This document shows positions 18,272 to 26,607 of a stretch of DNA of 64,000 nucleotides, piece after piece (within the stretch, counting starts at the first letter, position 1; the number at the start of each line of letters is the position of its first letter). Made by a program: the position numbers and the translations under genes. Source of the stretch: Arthrobacter sp. M4 (GTDB taxonomy: Bacteria; Actinomycetota; Actinomycetes; Actinomycetales; Micrococcaceae); the NCBI RefSeq assembly GCF_020251205.1, contig NZ_JAIWYX010000007.1, forward strand, positions 273,171-337,170. The letters run 5' to 3'. The notes below the pieces were generated by a model. The model was not told the origin of the DNA and searched no databases. It saw only the letters and a list, made by a program, of their open reading frames with translations.

Positions 18272-19364
18272 TCGAAACCTGCGCATTCGTATCAGAAGAG
18301 GGAAGGGCAAAAGGGGCCGTACGGAAATAACGGGAAGCCAAAGTCACCTTGGCGGACATACGAGCATTCACCAGCTGCGAAACAGAAACATCCGCCGCGG
18401 CGCTCAGTAGCATCGCCGTTTTCTCACGCGACCAACCACGATCCGCCTGCAGCAGCGCCAGCATGTCGTCCAAAGCGAGCCGCGCCGCCTCATCCAGCGA
18501 GTCCCCGTCGCCAATGGTGATCACCTGCCCACCGGACAGGACCACCGGACGCCGAGTGTCGCCGTCGGACTTCACGGAACCGGACACCAGCGGGTCCGTC
18601 ACCACGCGGCAGGACAGCCGCACGCTGCCCTCAACCTCCACAGCGGTAAGGCAGCACTCGCCGTCGCCCTGCGCCGCGTGCAGATCGCCCGCGTACAGCA
18701 TCGCCCCGTCAACCTGGACAGGAAGTACGACGGCGGCACCCGCCATCACGTCCTTGCAGTCCATGTTGCCGCCATGGATTCCCACGGTGCTGGAGTTGGG
18801 ACGCTCACCAACGGGGGCGACGCCGATCTTCCCGACCATCGGCCGGACCGGGACAGTGATGCCGTCGTCGAAAACCACGTGGCCGTCCACGATCTCCAAT
18901 GCCTGACCCGCACGGCCCAGGCCACCGGAGAAGCCACCCCTGCCGGGCATGGTGACCATCGCACCGCGGTCGGCGATCCGGATTTCGTGGATGTCCACGC
19001 GCAAAAGGTCTCCCGGCTTCACCCCACGCACGGCAATCGGACCGGTGACCGGGATGGACAACTTCTCGTACTCGCCGGTCCTCTCAAATAGCCCGCCGGT
19101 GAGCAGGCTCCGCGCGTCCATCCAGAACTGCTCGCCCTGGTCCACAGTGAGGACCGGCGCAACAGCTGCGTCGAAGGAAAGGGAGGTGTGCTCGTAGCTG
19201 ACGCGGGCGAGCTTTGGGGCAGCCGACACGTCGTGCCTAGATTCGGAGCCGTGACCGGCGGTTTCGCGGGCGCCAATGTCGCCCGGAAGTTGTTCGCGCA
19301 GCACAGCCTCCCGGCCCGTGCCTTCATGCACCCAACCGTGGTGCACCGTGTCGATCTTCTTCAT
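18264..19364 (-). CDS. acetamidase/formamidase family protein
   Basis: A 366-residue amidase of the FmdA/AmdA family, which hydrolyses formamide, acetamide or larger primary amides. Family segments are GVKPGDLLRVDIHEI, VDGAMLYAGDLHAAQGDGE (the DxHxxxGDGE signature with metal-binding aspartate and histidine), VGIHGGNMDCKDV and the late DDMLALLQADRGWSREKTAMLLSAAADV. The ATG at 19364 (MKKIDTVHHGWVHEG) has GGGAGC close upstream. The aminotransferase gene ends 14 bases before it and the hydantoinase overlaps its end, so the operon is tight. In this context it may release ammonia from an amide made by ring opening. Confidence 0.82.
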   Translation of the reverse strand: MKKIDTVHHGWVHEGTGREAVLREQLPGDIGARETAGHGSESRHDVSAAPKLARVSYEHTSLSFDAAVAPVLTVDQGEQFWMDARSLLTGGLFERTGEYEKLSIPVTGPIAVRGVKPGDLLRVDIHEIRIADRGAMVTMPGRGGFSGGLGRAGQALEIVDGHVVFDDGITVPVRPMVGKIGVAPVGERPNSSTVGIHGGNMDCKDVMAGAAVVLPVQVDGAMLYAGDLHAAQGDGECCLTAVEVEGSVRLSCRVVTDPLVSGSVKSDGDTRRPVVLSGGQVITIGDGDSLDEAARLALDDMLALLQADRGWSREKTAMLLSAAADVSVSQLVNARMSAKVTLASRYFRTAPFALPSSDTNAQVSNV

Positions 19365-19378
19365 CGGAAGCTCCCGAC

Positions 19379-20503
19379 CTAGGACGAATAGACCGGAGTC
19401 GCCCAGCCCTGGTCCGCAGCGACGCGACCACGGACAGCCTGCTGGTACAGCTCCTGCAGGCTCTGCGTCACCTCGCCGGCCGTGCCCTTGCCGATGACGG
19501 TGCGGTCCACCGATTTCACGTGGTTCACCTCGGCCGCGCTGCCGCACACGAAGACTTCGTCCGCGGAGTACAGCTCAGTCCTGTCAATAGGCCGGATGTC
19601 CACGTCGATCCCCAGCTCGGTGCGGGCAAGGTGCAGGACGCTGTCCCGTGTGATGCCCTCAAGGATGCTCTCTGTGACCGGGGGAGTGCAGAGCCTGCCC
19701 TGGCGGACCATAAATACGTTGTATCCGGCGCCCTCGGCAACATGACCGCTCTCCGTAAGCAGCAGCGCGGCGTCGTAGCCGTTCCGCTTAGCCTCCAGCA
19801 GTGCGAGCCGGCCGTTCTGGTAATTCGCTATCGACTTCACGCGCGGCGGCATGGAGCGATCCGACAAACGGGCCCAGCTGCTGATCTGCACGTCCAAGCC
19901 GCTGGCGCCAAAATAATTGCCCATGGGAATCGCGGCCATAAATACCGTCGACGGACCAGTGTCTTCTGGCTTGCCGTCCTTGGAATCGACGAACACCTGC
20001 GCCCGCATATGCAGGTTCCCGCGCAATTCGTTGGCCCGGATCAGCCCGAGCAACTGCTCGCTGAGGAGGCCAATGTCCTGTGGCCCGTCGATCTCCACTA
20101 CCCGCATCGAGTCGACCAGGCGACGCATGTGGTCGGCGACGCGGAAAGCGTAAAGCTGCTGTTCGTCCTCGCTCCAGTACGCGCGGAATCCTTCAAAAAC
20201 GCCGACGCCGTACTTCAACGAGGTGCTCAAAACGTGCAAGCGTGCGTCTGCGTACTCAACCAGTTCGCCGTCGTGGAGCAGATAGCGGACGGGCTGCTTC
20301 GCGTTCCCGACGGCGGCAGGCTGGCTTTGGGGGACGGGCTGCTTCGCGCTCCCGCCGGCGGCAGGCTGGCTTTGGGGGACGGGCTGCTTCGCGCTCCCGC
20401 CGACGCCCGCGTTCCCGACGGCGGCCTGGTTACCACGCGCGCCTTTCCCAGCGTTCTCAGTCTTGGCAGGTGCCGTAGCGGTCAGTTCTTCAAAATCAGG
20501 CAT
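19379..20503 (-). CDS. branched-chain-type (fold IV) aminotransferase with repeat linker
   Basis: A 374-residue PLP enzyme of fold type IV, closest to branched-chain amino acid aminotransferases: STSLKYGVGVFEGFRAY, the PLP-lysine segment PRVKSIANYQNGRLALLEAKRNGYDAALLL, and the phosphate-binding ITRDSVLHLARTELGI. Relatives also include D-amino acid transaminase and aminodeoxychorismate lyase. The first 75 residues are unusual: a low-complexity tail with 15-residue repeats (GGSAKQPVPQSQPAA) encoded by a 45-bp minisatellite before the normal start region (VRYLLHDGELVEYA). The ATG at 20503 is one of two plausible starts. It leads the operon; a TTCAATATAGTGA promoter motif lies 80 bases upstream on the same strand. 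Presence in this cluster suggests a catabolic role rather than valine synthesis. Confidence 0.82.
   Translation of the reverse strand: MPDFEELTATAPAKTENAGKGARGNQAAVGNAGVGGSAKQPVPQSQPAAGGSAKQPVPQSQPAAVGNAKQPVRYLLHDGELVEYADARLHVLSTSLKYGVGVFEGFRAYWSEDEQQLYAFRVADHMRRLVDSMRVVEIDGPQDIGLLSEQLLGLIRANELRGNLHMRAQVFVDSKDGKPEDTGPSTVFMAAIPMGNYFGASGLDVQISSWARLSDRSMPPRVKSIANYQNGRLALLEAKRNGYDAALLLTESGHVAEGAGYNVFMVRQGRLCTPPVTESILEGITRDSVLHLARTELGIDVDIRPIDRTELYSADEVFVCGSAAEVNHVKSVDRTVIGKGTAGEVTQSLQELYQQAVRGRVAADQGWATPVYSS
20288..20402. repeat. 45-bp in-frame minisatellite in the aminotransferase 5' end
   Basis: Near-identical 45-base units start at 20288, 20333 and 20378 (the third partial), each beginning GACGGGCTGCTTCGCG. 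They encode 15-residue repeats of the linker before the catalytic domain. Copy number could vary between strains without breaking the frame. Confidence 0.85.
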
Positions 20504-20584
20504 CGCTCTTGTCCATCCTCTTCGTCTTGTGCGGAGTGCTGGCGCCAATGGCAGCACCATGCTTCATCAAGATCGGCACTTTAC

Positions 20585-20597
20585 TCACTATATTGAA
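20585..20597 (-). promoter_or_regulatory. TTCRATANNNTGA promoter/operator motif (aminotransferase operon)
   Basis: On the minus strand the site reads TTCAATATAGTGA, with TATAGT placed as a -10 box. It is 82 bases upstream of the aminotransferase start. Together with the divergent site at 20770 it occupies the 370-base gap between the two operons. The same motif recurs at four further promoters of the island. Confidence 0.6.
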
Positions 20598-20769
20598 GAT
20601 GCTTCAGCGCCCTGTCAACGGGTTCCAAGCTCGCACGTTGCCTCTATTGGGCCCCTCGGCGAGCCTGCAGAAATGGCATACCAACCCGCACAACCCACAA
20701 AGTCGTGCATCGGATAGAAGGATTTCCTCAAAAGGGGGTGCAATAGATCACACTTGGCGCTAGAGTCCA

Positions 20770-20782
20770 TTCAATAAAGTGA
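20770..20782 (+). promoter_or_regulatory. TTCRATANNNTGA promoter/operator motif (ABC importer operon)
   Basis: The site reads TTCAATAAAGTGA, with TAAAGT as -10 hexamer, 94 bases upstream of the first permease gene. It faces away from the matching motif at 20585, making a divergent, probably co-regulated promoter pair. Confidence 0.6.
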
Positions 20783-20875
20783 TGAGACTTCAAGGGAGCT
20801 GCATATGCATCAGCAATCAGTCTTCACCCCGGCTCCTCTTCAATATGTTGTGAGCCGGCATCCTAAGGCGGTCCC

Positions 20876-21763
20876 ATGAGCATTCAAGGACTGCCACGAA
20901 CCTCCCCAGGGCTGCGCGTCACTGGCTGGCCCCGCCGCAGCCGGAACTTCCTGACTAACAAATCCAGCACCGTGCTCACCGCTATTGCGGTGGCGGTCAT
21001 TGTCGGGCTGCCACTCCTGGCCCTCTTCGCCCCATTGCCCCACGACCCGTTCCGCCCAGACACCAACGCGATTGGCATTGCGCCCAACGGAATCCATTGG
21101 TTCGGCACCGACGGCAACGGAATGGACGTCTTCTCCCGAACCATCGAGGCCGCTAAACTCGACCTTCCCATCGCCCTGGCAGCAACGGCGCTGTCGTTGG
21201 TGGTCGGCGTTCCACTAGGCCTGTTCGCCACCAGCGGCCGCATCGGCGACGCCATAATGCGTGTGATCGACGCCTTCGCAGCCCTGCCGATCATCGTGAT
21301 CGCAGTCGTCTCCATCAAACTCATGGGCGGTGGCGCCACCGACGTCATTCTGGCTATCGCCGTCGTCGCTGCGCCTCGCTTCGTCCGCCTTTCCCGGGCC
21401 TCAGCCATGACTCTTCGCTCTGCGCGTTACGTGGAAGCGGCAGCAGCCATCGGTTGTTCACCCGTGCGGATCGCCTTTAACCACATCTTCCGCAACGCCT
21501 ACGGAGTGGTCCTGGTCCAGGCAACACTGACAGCAGCCAACGCACTGGGAACCATCGCGGCCCTGAACTTCCTTGGTGTGGGTGTGAAACCACCTACACC
21601 TACGTGGGGAGCCATGATCAACGACGGCGTCAGCATGCTGATCCGCGGCGAATGGTGGGCGGCAGCGTTCCCAACGGCCGCGATGCTGCTGGCCATAGCC
21701 TCCTTGAACGTGATCGCCGGAGCCGTAGAAAACAAGATCGAGCGAGTGGAGCGTGTTCGGTAA
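20876..21763 (+). CDS. peptide-type ABC transporter permease (DppC-like)
   Basis: A 295-residue inner-membrane permease of the DppC/OppC type. After a cytoplasmic N-terminus and first helix (STVLTAIAVAVIVGLPLLALFAP) come the segment HWFGTDGNGMDVFSRTIEAAKLDL, typical of DppC, and five further helices. The ATPase-contact EAA loop is EAAAAIGCSPVRIAFNHIFRNA. With the second permease, two ATPases and the binding lipoprotein downstream it forms a complete importer for a peptide-like or amide substrate. The next gene starts inside the stop codon (TAATG). The operon is led by a TTCAATAAAGTGA promoter motif. Confidence 0.9.
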   Translation: MSIQGLPRTSPGLRVTGWPRRSRNFLTNKSSTVLTAIAVAVIVGLPLLALFAPLPHDPFRPDTNAIGIAPNGIHWFGTDGNGMDVFSRTIEAAKLDLPIALAATALSLVVGVPLGLFATSGRIGDAIMRVIDAFAALPIIVIAVVSIKLMGGGATDVILAIAVVAAPRFVRLSRASAMTLRSARYVEAAAAIGCSPVRIAFNHIFRNAYGVVLVQATLTAANALGTIAALNFLGVGVKPPTPTWGAMINDGVSMLIRGEWWAAAFPTAAMLLAIASLNVIAGAVENKIERVERVR

Positions 21764-22791
21764 TGACAGGACTTCACGTCAAGGACCTGGTGACGGAATT
21801 CCACTCCCGGGACAAGGTCACACGGGCCCTCCATGGGATCTCCTTCGAAGTCGGCAGCAATGAAATTGTCGGCATAGTCGGCGAATCAGGCTCAGGCAAA
21901 TCCACTGTGGTGCGCTCGGTCATCAAGCTGCTGATGCCGCCGGGCAAAGTCACCGACGGCACCGTCACTTTCCACGGCACCGAGCTGAGCAATATGCCGG
22001 ACCGCAAAATCCGCCAGCTCCGTGGAAAGGACATTGGCTTCGTCGCGCAGAATCCTTTCAGTGCATTGAACCCCGTGGTCCGCATCGAAAAGCAATTCGC
22101 GAACATCGCCAAGGCCCACGGCCTCAAAGTGGATAGCGAATCCCGCTCACGCGCCCTCGAGTTGTTGACCTCTACCGGCGTCAACGACCCTGAGCGAGTA
22201 ATGCGTGGGTATGCGCACGAACTGAGTGGGGGTATGGCCCAGCGCGTGGTCATCGCCATGGCGCTCTACCTCAACCCCAAGCTGGTCATCGCGGATGAGC
22301 CGACGACGGCGCTTGACCTCACCGTGCAACGGCAAGTTTTGGACACCCTCACCCGGCTGACGCGGGACAGCGGCCGTTCGATGCTGGTCGTCACCCACGA
22401 CTTGGGCGTCGTGGCCAACTATTGCGACCGCGTCCTGGTGATGTACAAGGGCAACATCGTGGAGCAAGGGCCCGTGTCCGAGGTCTTCGTCCACCCGCAG
22501 GACCCCTACACAGTCTCCCTTCTTAACTCCGTGGTCCGCCCCGAGGCCGCCCCGGCTGAAGCAGGGCTGGAAGCCGGTCCGCCGGAAGCAGCGCTGGACG
22601 CCCGCCCGCCGGAAGCAGGGCTGGAAGCCGGCTCGCCGGAAGTCGAGAGCAACCCACTCGCCCAGCCTCCCGCCGTCGTACTTAACCGACGAGGTCAGAG
22701 GACAGCAACGCCCGACGCCGGTGAGCCCGCTCTGGCGGTCCCGGCACCTTCAGTGCATCCCACCGAGCTCTCCGAATCGAGGAGCACCTGA
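21763..22791 (+). CDS. ABC transporter ATP-binding protein (DppD-like) with repeat tail
   Basis: A 342-residue ATPase. Walker A is GESGSGKST, the Q-loop is in FVAQNPFSALNP, the signature is ELSGGMAQR, Walker B is LVIADEPTTALD and the switch histidine is in VVTHDLG; all are intact. The family's C-terminal oligopeptide domain is replaced or extended by about 60 residues of low complexity, including three 9-residue repeats (EAGLEAGPP-type) encoded by a 27-bp minisatellite. The start codon overlaps the permease stop as TAATG, and the stop overlaps the start of the second ATPase as TGATG. It energises the island's importer together with the next gene. Confidence 0.9.
   Translation: MTGLHVKDLVTEFHSRDKVTRALHGISFEVGSNEIVGIVGESGSGKSTVVRSVIKLLMPPGKVTDGTVTFHGTELSNMPDRKIRQLRGKDIGFVAQNPFSALNPVVRIEKQFANIAKAHGLKVDSESRSRALELLTSTGVNDPERVMRGYAHELSGGMAQRVVIAMALYLNPKLVIADEPTTALDLTVQRQVLDTLTRLTRDSGRSMLVVTHDLGVVANYCDRVLVMYKGNIVEQGPVSEVFVHPQDPYTVSLLNSVVRPEAAPAEAGLEAGPPEAALDARPPEAGLEAGSPEVESNPLAQPPAVVLNRRGQRTATPDAGEPALAVPAPSVHPTELSESRST
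22558..22638. repeat. 27-bp in-frame tandem repeat in the DppD-like gene
   Basis: Three 27-base units start at 22558, 22585 and 22612, each encoding a nine-residue E-A-x-L-x-A-x-x-P repeat in the C-terminal tail of the ATPase. The units differ at a few positions but keep frame. Confidence 0.8.
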
Positions 22792-23669
22792 TGCCCATCA
22801 TCGAAATCAAGGACGTCCGCAAGACGTTCCGGACTCCGCAAGGCCACACCCTGAACGCGGTGGACGGTATTTCCCTGTCTGTCGAGCGCGGCGAAACGCT
22901 GGGGATCATAGGCGAGAGCGGCTCCGGCAAGTCCACGCTCGGCCGCCTGATCCTCCGCCTCCACGAGGCCGACTCAGGCACCATCCTCCTGGAAGGCGAG
23001 GACATCCGTTCATTGTCCAAGCGGCAACTGAGAAAACGACGCCGGAGCTGGCAGATCGTCTTCCAGGAACCTTTTGCCTCGCTCAACCCGCGGTTGACCA
23101 TCCGGCAGATCGTGGAGGAACCGCTAATTGTTGCCAAGCAATTCGGCGCCAGCGAATACCGCTCCAAAGCTGAACGCCTGCGGCTGGTGACATCGACGTT
23201 GGAAGAGGTGGGGCTCTCCGAGGATTTCCTGGACCGCCGGCCAGCCAACCTCAGCGGGGGACAGCAGCAGCGCGTAGGCATTGCGAGGTGCCTGGTGACG
23301 GACCCGAGCCTGGTGGTTTTGGATGAGCCCACGTCCTCGCTGGACCTGACGATTCGTGCTTCTATTCTGCGGATGCTGGCTGAGCTGCAGGTCTCGAGGG
23401 GCCTCACCTACGTGTTCATCTCGCACGACATCGACACGGTCCGGCATTTCTGCTCCCGCGTGGCGGTCATGCATCGCGGTCAGTTCGTGGAGACAGGTAC
23501 CACGCACCAAGTCCTGTCCAACCCGCAACAGCCCTACACCCAGAAGCTGATGGCGGCGGCAATGCCTCCCATCCCGTACTCCGACAGCTCCACAGCGAAC
23601 GCCAGCTCCGCAGTGAACGCCAGCTCCGCAGCGAACGCCAGCTCCGCAGCGAAGGCGGTCAGCGCATGA
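22791..23669 (+). CDS. ABC transporter ATP-binding protein (DppF-like)
   Basis: A 292-residue ATPase with Walker A GESGSGKST, Q-loop VFQEPFASLNP, signature NLSGGQQQR, Walker B LVVLDEPTSSLD and H-loop FISHDID. The usual family end (QQPYTQKLMAAAMP) is followed by a tail of six-residue repeats (ANASSA) encoded by 18-bp units. The start overlaps the previous stop and the stop overlaps the next permease by four bases, so the operon is fully coupled. It pairs with the DppD-like ATPase. Confidence 0.9.
   Translation: MPIIEIKDVRKTFRTPQGHTLNAVDGISLSVERGETLGIIGESGSGKSTLGRLILRLHEADSGTILLEGEDIRSLSKRQLRKRRRSWQIVFQEPFASLNPRLTIRQIVEEPLIVAKQFGASEYRSKAERLRLVTSTLEEVGLSEDFLDRRPANLSGGQQQRVGIARCLVTDPSLVVLDEPTSSLDLTIRASILRMLAELQVSRGLTYVFISHDIDTVRHFCSRVAVMHRGQFVETGTTHQVLSNPQQPYTQKLMAAAMPPIPYSDSSTANASSAVNASSAANASSAAKAVSA
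23595..23648. repeat. 18-bp in-frame tandem repeat in the DppF-like gene
   Basis: Units GCGAACGCCAGCTCCGCA start at 23595, 23613 (one base different) and 23631, followed by a diverged fourth copy. They encode A/V-NASSA repeats at the C-terminus of the ATPase. Confidence 0.85.
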
Positions 23670-24739
23670 TTCGCTACATCATTTCCCGCATTGCTATCGC
23701 TGCGCTGCTGCTGTTTGGCCTGGTCACGTTGAGCTTCGGACTGGTTTCGCTGCTACCCGGCGATCCGGCCGTCGCTTTGCTCGGTGAGTACGCCACCCCG
23801 GCGGACATCGCGCGGATCAACTCACAGCTCGGCCTGGACAAGCCGTTCTGGGAACGGTACTTCGACTACATCGGCAACACGGTAAGCGGCGATCTTGGGA
23901 AGTCCTTCTTCACCGGCAGCCCAGTCTCATCAGAAATTCTGACCCGACTACCGAACACCCTGATCTACCTAGTTCCCGGACTCCTCCTGGCCCTGCTCAT
24001 CGGCATGGGAATGGGCACATGGGCCGCCTACCGCTACGGTCGGGCCGCAGACAAGACCTTCACCGCCGGCGTTTCCGTTCTGATGGCGATGCCCGAGTTT
24101 GTCCTTGCGCTGCTGCTCCTGTTCATTTTCTACCAGCAGCTGCACATCGCCCCGGCACCGCTGGGCATGCTTTCGAGCGTCGATATTCCGCCACCGAGGG
24201 TCACGGGCTCCGTGGCTTTGGATGCCGTGATCGCGGGCAAATGGACAACCGTCAGCTCCATCCTGAGCAGGGCGGCCTTGCCAATCGTCACAATCGGCTT
24301 GTTCTTCGCGGCTCCCTTTGGCAAAACCGTGCGAACGGGCCTGCTCCAAGTCCTCAATTCACCCCAGATCGAGTTCGCCCGAGCCTGCGGCCTGAGACCG
24401 ATGCAGGTATTCCGCTATGCACTCAGTGATGTGCGGGGCGCCCTGATGACGTACATGGTGTTGCTGTTCGCTGCCGCACTGAGCGGCGCGGCGATCGTGG
24501 AGAGCGTGTTCGCGTGGCCCGGCGTCGGTGGCTGGTCACTGGACGGCGTCCTCAAAGGCGACGTTCCGGTGATCCAAGGATTCGTTCTGATCATGGGCGC
24601 CACGAGCCTGATCGGCTACGTGCTCCTGGACACGCTCATCACCCTGCTGGACCCCCGAACGCGCAACACCGTGTTGCACGCCAAGAAATGGCACTTCGGC
24701 CTGCGTTCTCCGCGCCAAGCGGCGACGACGCGTGCCTAG
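23666..24739 (+). CDS. peptide-type ABC transporter permease (DppB-like)
   Basis: A 357-residue permease of the DppB/OppB type: N-terminal helix RYIISRIAIAALLLFGLVTLSFGLVSLLPGDPA, the conserved LGLDKPFWERYFDYI and GDLGKSF segments, then five helices. The EAA-like loop is EFARACGLRPMQVFRYALSDVRGAL. It overlaps the ATPase gene by four bases. It is unusual that the two permeases flank the ATPases in this operon, but all parts of an importer are present. A large perfect hairpin follows 47 bases after its stop, and the metallo-hydrolase genes and the binding lipoprotein lie beyond it. Confidence 0.9.
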   Translation: MIRYIISRIAIAALLLFGLVTLSFGLVSLLPGDPAVALLGEYATPADIARINSQLGLDKPFWERYFDYIGNTVSGDLGKSFFTGSPVSSEILTRLPNTLIYLVPGLLLALLIGMGMGTWAAYRYGRAADKTFTAGVSVLMAMPEFVLALLLLFIFYQQLHIAPAPLGMLSSVDIPPPRVTGSVALDAVIAGKWTTVSSILSRAALPIVTIGLFFAAPFGKTVRTGLLQVLNSPQIEFARACGLRPMQVFRYALSDVRGALMTYMVLLFAAALSGAAIVESVFAWPGVGGWSLDGVLKGDVPVIQGFVLIMGATSLIGYVLLDTLITLLDPRTRNTVLHAKKWHFGLRSPRQAATTRA

Positions 24740-24786
24740 TTTGCGACCACCAGCCCTCACCGGCCTCCTCCCCATTCCCGCCCACT

Positions 24787-24849
24787 CCGCGAGATGGCAT
24801 TTGATGCCAATAATTCGCAGAAACATTGGCATCAAATGCCATCTCGCGG
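24787..24849. repeat. large perfect palindrome, REP-like element or terminator
   Basis: Two arms of 25 bases (24787-24811 and 24825-24849) are perfectly complementary around a 13-base loop, giving an exceptionally stable hairpin in the gap between the permease and the metallo-hydrolase gene. No T-run follows. It can act as a terminator or mRNA-stability element for the importer transcript. Its length and perfection suggest a dispersed intergenic repeat, which the window alone cannot confirm. Confidence 0.7.
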
Positions 24850-24866
24850 GGGAGCGGGCGAAACTC

Positions 24867-24897
24867 TTGACAAACCTGCCAGATTCAATAGATTGAA
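24867..24897 (+). promoter_or_regulatory. promoter with palindromic operator, probably leaderless mRNA
   Basis: TTGACA (24867-24872) is a consensus -35 box, and 16 bases later TAGATT (24889-24894) serves as -10. The latter is embedded in the perfect 14-base palindrome TTCAATAGATTGAA (24884-24897), the most symmetrical copy of the island's motif. The ATG of the next gene is at 24901, six bases after the -10, so transcription should start at or next to the start codon. Confidence 0.7.
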
Positions 24898-24900
24898 GAC

Positions 24901-25728
24901 ATGTTCACTTCATTGCATGACGACAAGCTGGTCGTCCTCGGCGGATCCATCCCGCTCGACGGCCGCGTGAGCTGGGTCCCGCAGGGATCCACAGGGTTCC
25001 AGCCCTCCAACGCGTACCTCCTGACTGAGGGCGACTCCCACCTCCTGATCGACTCGGGACTCGCCCTCCACAAGGACCTCATCCTGGACGACTTGGCAGC
25101 ACTCATCGGCGAGGGCGGCGGAGTCTCCATCTTCTTCACGCGCAGTGAGATGGACTGCGTGTCCAACCTCGAGCCAATCGCAGGACGGTTCGACATCGAA
25201 CGGCTCTTCACCGGCGGCGTCATCAACCCCTTCGACGCCTTCGATGACCTGAGCCGCATGGCCCTCCGCGGACGCCGGCACCAGATCGACGCGAAGCGCA
25301 CCGAGGAAGGCGATTCCATGGCCCGGGCCGCCGAGATTGAAGTAGCGCCGGGACGCGTGCTGGAAGTCGAGTCTCCGTTGCTTCGACTCCTGCCCACATT
25401 CTGGGGCTGGGACAAGGAAACAGGCACGCTCTTCACCTCGGACACCTTCACCCACGGAGTTATGGACAGCCCGGATGGTTCCCGAATCATCGACTCCACC
25501 ACAGTGGATAACACCACCGTGGAGCAGGTAGCCGGCCACCTTTACGCGAAGTACGAGTGGATCCCGCGGTCCACCTGCGAGCCGCTCCGTGACTGGCTGG
25601 TGGACAAGTTCGCGGAGCTTGACCCGGAGATCGTCGCCCCGTCCCGCGGTTGCGTTCTGCGAGGTCGGGACGTGGTCCGCCGCCACCTGAACTTCATGCT
25701 CGACGCGCTGACCCCGCAGTTTGTATAG
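24901..25728 (+). CDS. metallo-beta-lactamase-fold protein, flavodiiron-like, degenerate metal site (A1)
   Basis: A 275-residue protein with the MBL fold as in the flavodiiron oxidoreductases: strand-turn LLIDSGLA, the first ligand motif and the second ligand segment LFTSDTFTHG, which parallels the flavodiiron LFSNDAF motif. The first ligand motif is altered: where H-x-E-x-D-H is expected it reads R81-S-E83-M-D85-C86, and the final histidine region reads APSRGCV. It therefore keeps E, D and the second D but has lost three histidines. It is followed at once by a paralogue of the complementary type (B1), and the same A-B order recurs at 29004-30631. No flavodoxin domain is attached. It may be a non-catalytic partner or bind metal differently. 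Leaderless translation is likely. Confidence 0.8.
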   Translation: MFTSLHDDKLVVLGGSIPLDGRVSWVPQGSTGFQPSNAYLLTEGDSHLLIDSGLALHKDLILDDLAALIGEGGGVSIFFTRSEMDCVSNLEPIAGRFDIERLFTGGVINPFDAFDDLSRMALRGRRHQIDAKRTEEGDSMARAAEIEVAPGRVLEVESPLLRLLPTFWGWDKETGTLFTSDTFTHGVMDSPDGSRIIDSTTVDNTTVEQVAGHLYAKYEWIPRSTCEPLRDWLVDKFAELDPEIVAPSRGCVLRGRDVVRRHLNFMLDALTPQFV

Positions 25729-25737
25729 GAGACCGCC

Positions 25738-26565
25738 ATGGAAGATCTAGTCGAAACAATGAGCACCGACCTTCCGCGTGAAGTCGCTCCCGGGGTCACC
25801 TGGATGAGTTCCTGCCTCCCATTCCACCTGGCGGACAGGGTGATCCACGGACACAACTCCACCTACCTAGTCCAAGGCGACCACTCATCAATCCTGGTGG
25901 ACACCGGCAACCCATCCAGCTGGCCCATCATCTCCCGGACGCTCGATGAATTGCTCCAAGGAGAGCAACTCACCTACGTCTTCCCAAGCCACCCGGAACT
26001 GCCACACACCGGCAACCTTCCGCGGCTGGTGGAGAAATACCCGGAGGTACAGGTTGTGGGGGACATCCGGGATTACCACCTCTTCTACCCGCAGATCGTG
26101 CCTAATCTGCACGCGCGGGTGCCTGGTGACAGCATCGATTTGGGTGGCAAGGAATTCGTGGTGGTCGAGGCACTCATAAGGGACCTGCCCAACACTCAGT
26201 GGGGCTTTGTCCGTGAAGCGGGGGTGCTCTTCACCGCGGACGGCTTCTGCTACATGCACCGCCCCGAACTCGACGACGAAGACCCCGTCCACCTGCCGGG
26301 CGAGTGCGGCCTGACCACCGGCGAACTGTCGGTTCCCATCGCCGTCGAAAATGCCGCGTTCTTCACTGGCAGCGCGCTGTACTGGGCGCGTTTCGCCAAT
26401 GACGCGGATGCAGTTTATGACCGAGTTCTTCATCTTATTGACGAACTAGGTGTTACCTCCGTGGCCCCCACCCATGGAAACTTCATCAGCAACATCCGCG
26501 ACGTGGAGCCCATCATCCGGGCCGGCCACAAGCGCGCTTACCGCTATGAGACTGCCCAGTCCTAG
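25738..26565 (+). CDS. metallo-beta-lactamase-fold protein, flavodiiron-like (B1)
   Basis: A 275-residue MBL-fold protein with SILVDTGNPSSW, then H85-P-E87-L-P-H90-TGNL in place of the flavodiiron H-x-E-x-D-H-SGSL, so two histidines and the glutamate are kept and the aspartate is proline. The second ligand segment is LFTADGFCYMHRP and a final histidine is present in APTHGN. This set could hold one or two metal ions. It starts 9 bases after A1 with AGGAG in front of the ATG. Flavodiiron enzymes reduce O2 or NO through an attached FMN domain that is missing here; a hydrolase role is equally possible. It is about as long as B2 at 29807, with the key residues at identical positions. Confidence 0.82.
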   Translation: MEDLVETMSTDLPREVAPGVTWMSSCLPFHLADRVIHGHNSTYLVQGDHSSILVDTGNPSSWPIISRTLDELLQGEQLTYVFPSHPELPHTGNLPRLVEKYPEVQVVGDIRDYHLFYPQIVPNLHARVPGDSIDLGGKEFVVVEALIRDLPNTQWGFVREAGVLFTADGFCYMHRPELDDEDPVHLPGECGLTTGELSVPIAVENAAFFTGSALYWARFANDADAVYDRVLHLIDELGVTSVAPTHGNFISNIRDVEPIIRAGHKRAYRYETAQS

Positions 26566-26607
26566 CTGGCGACTCAACCACTCCCGTCAGAAAACGGAGT
26601 CCCCTTC

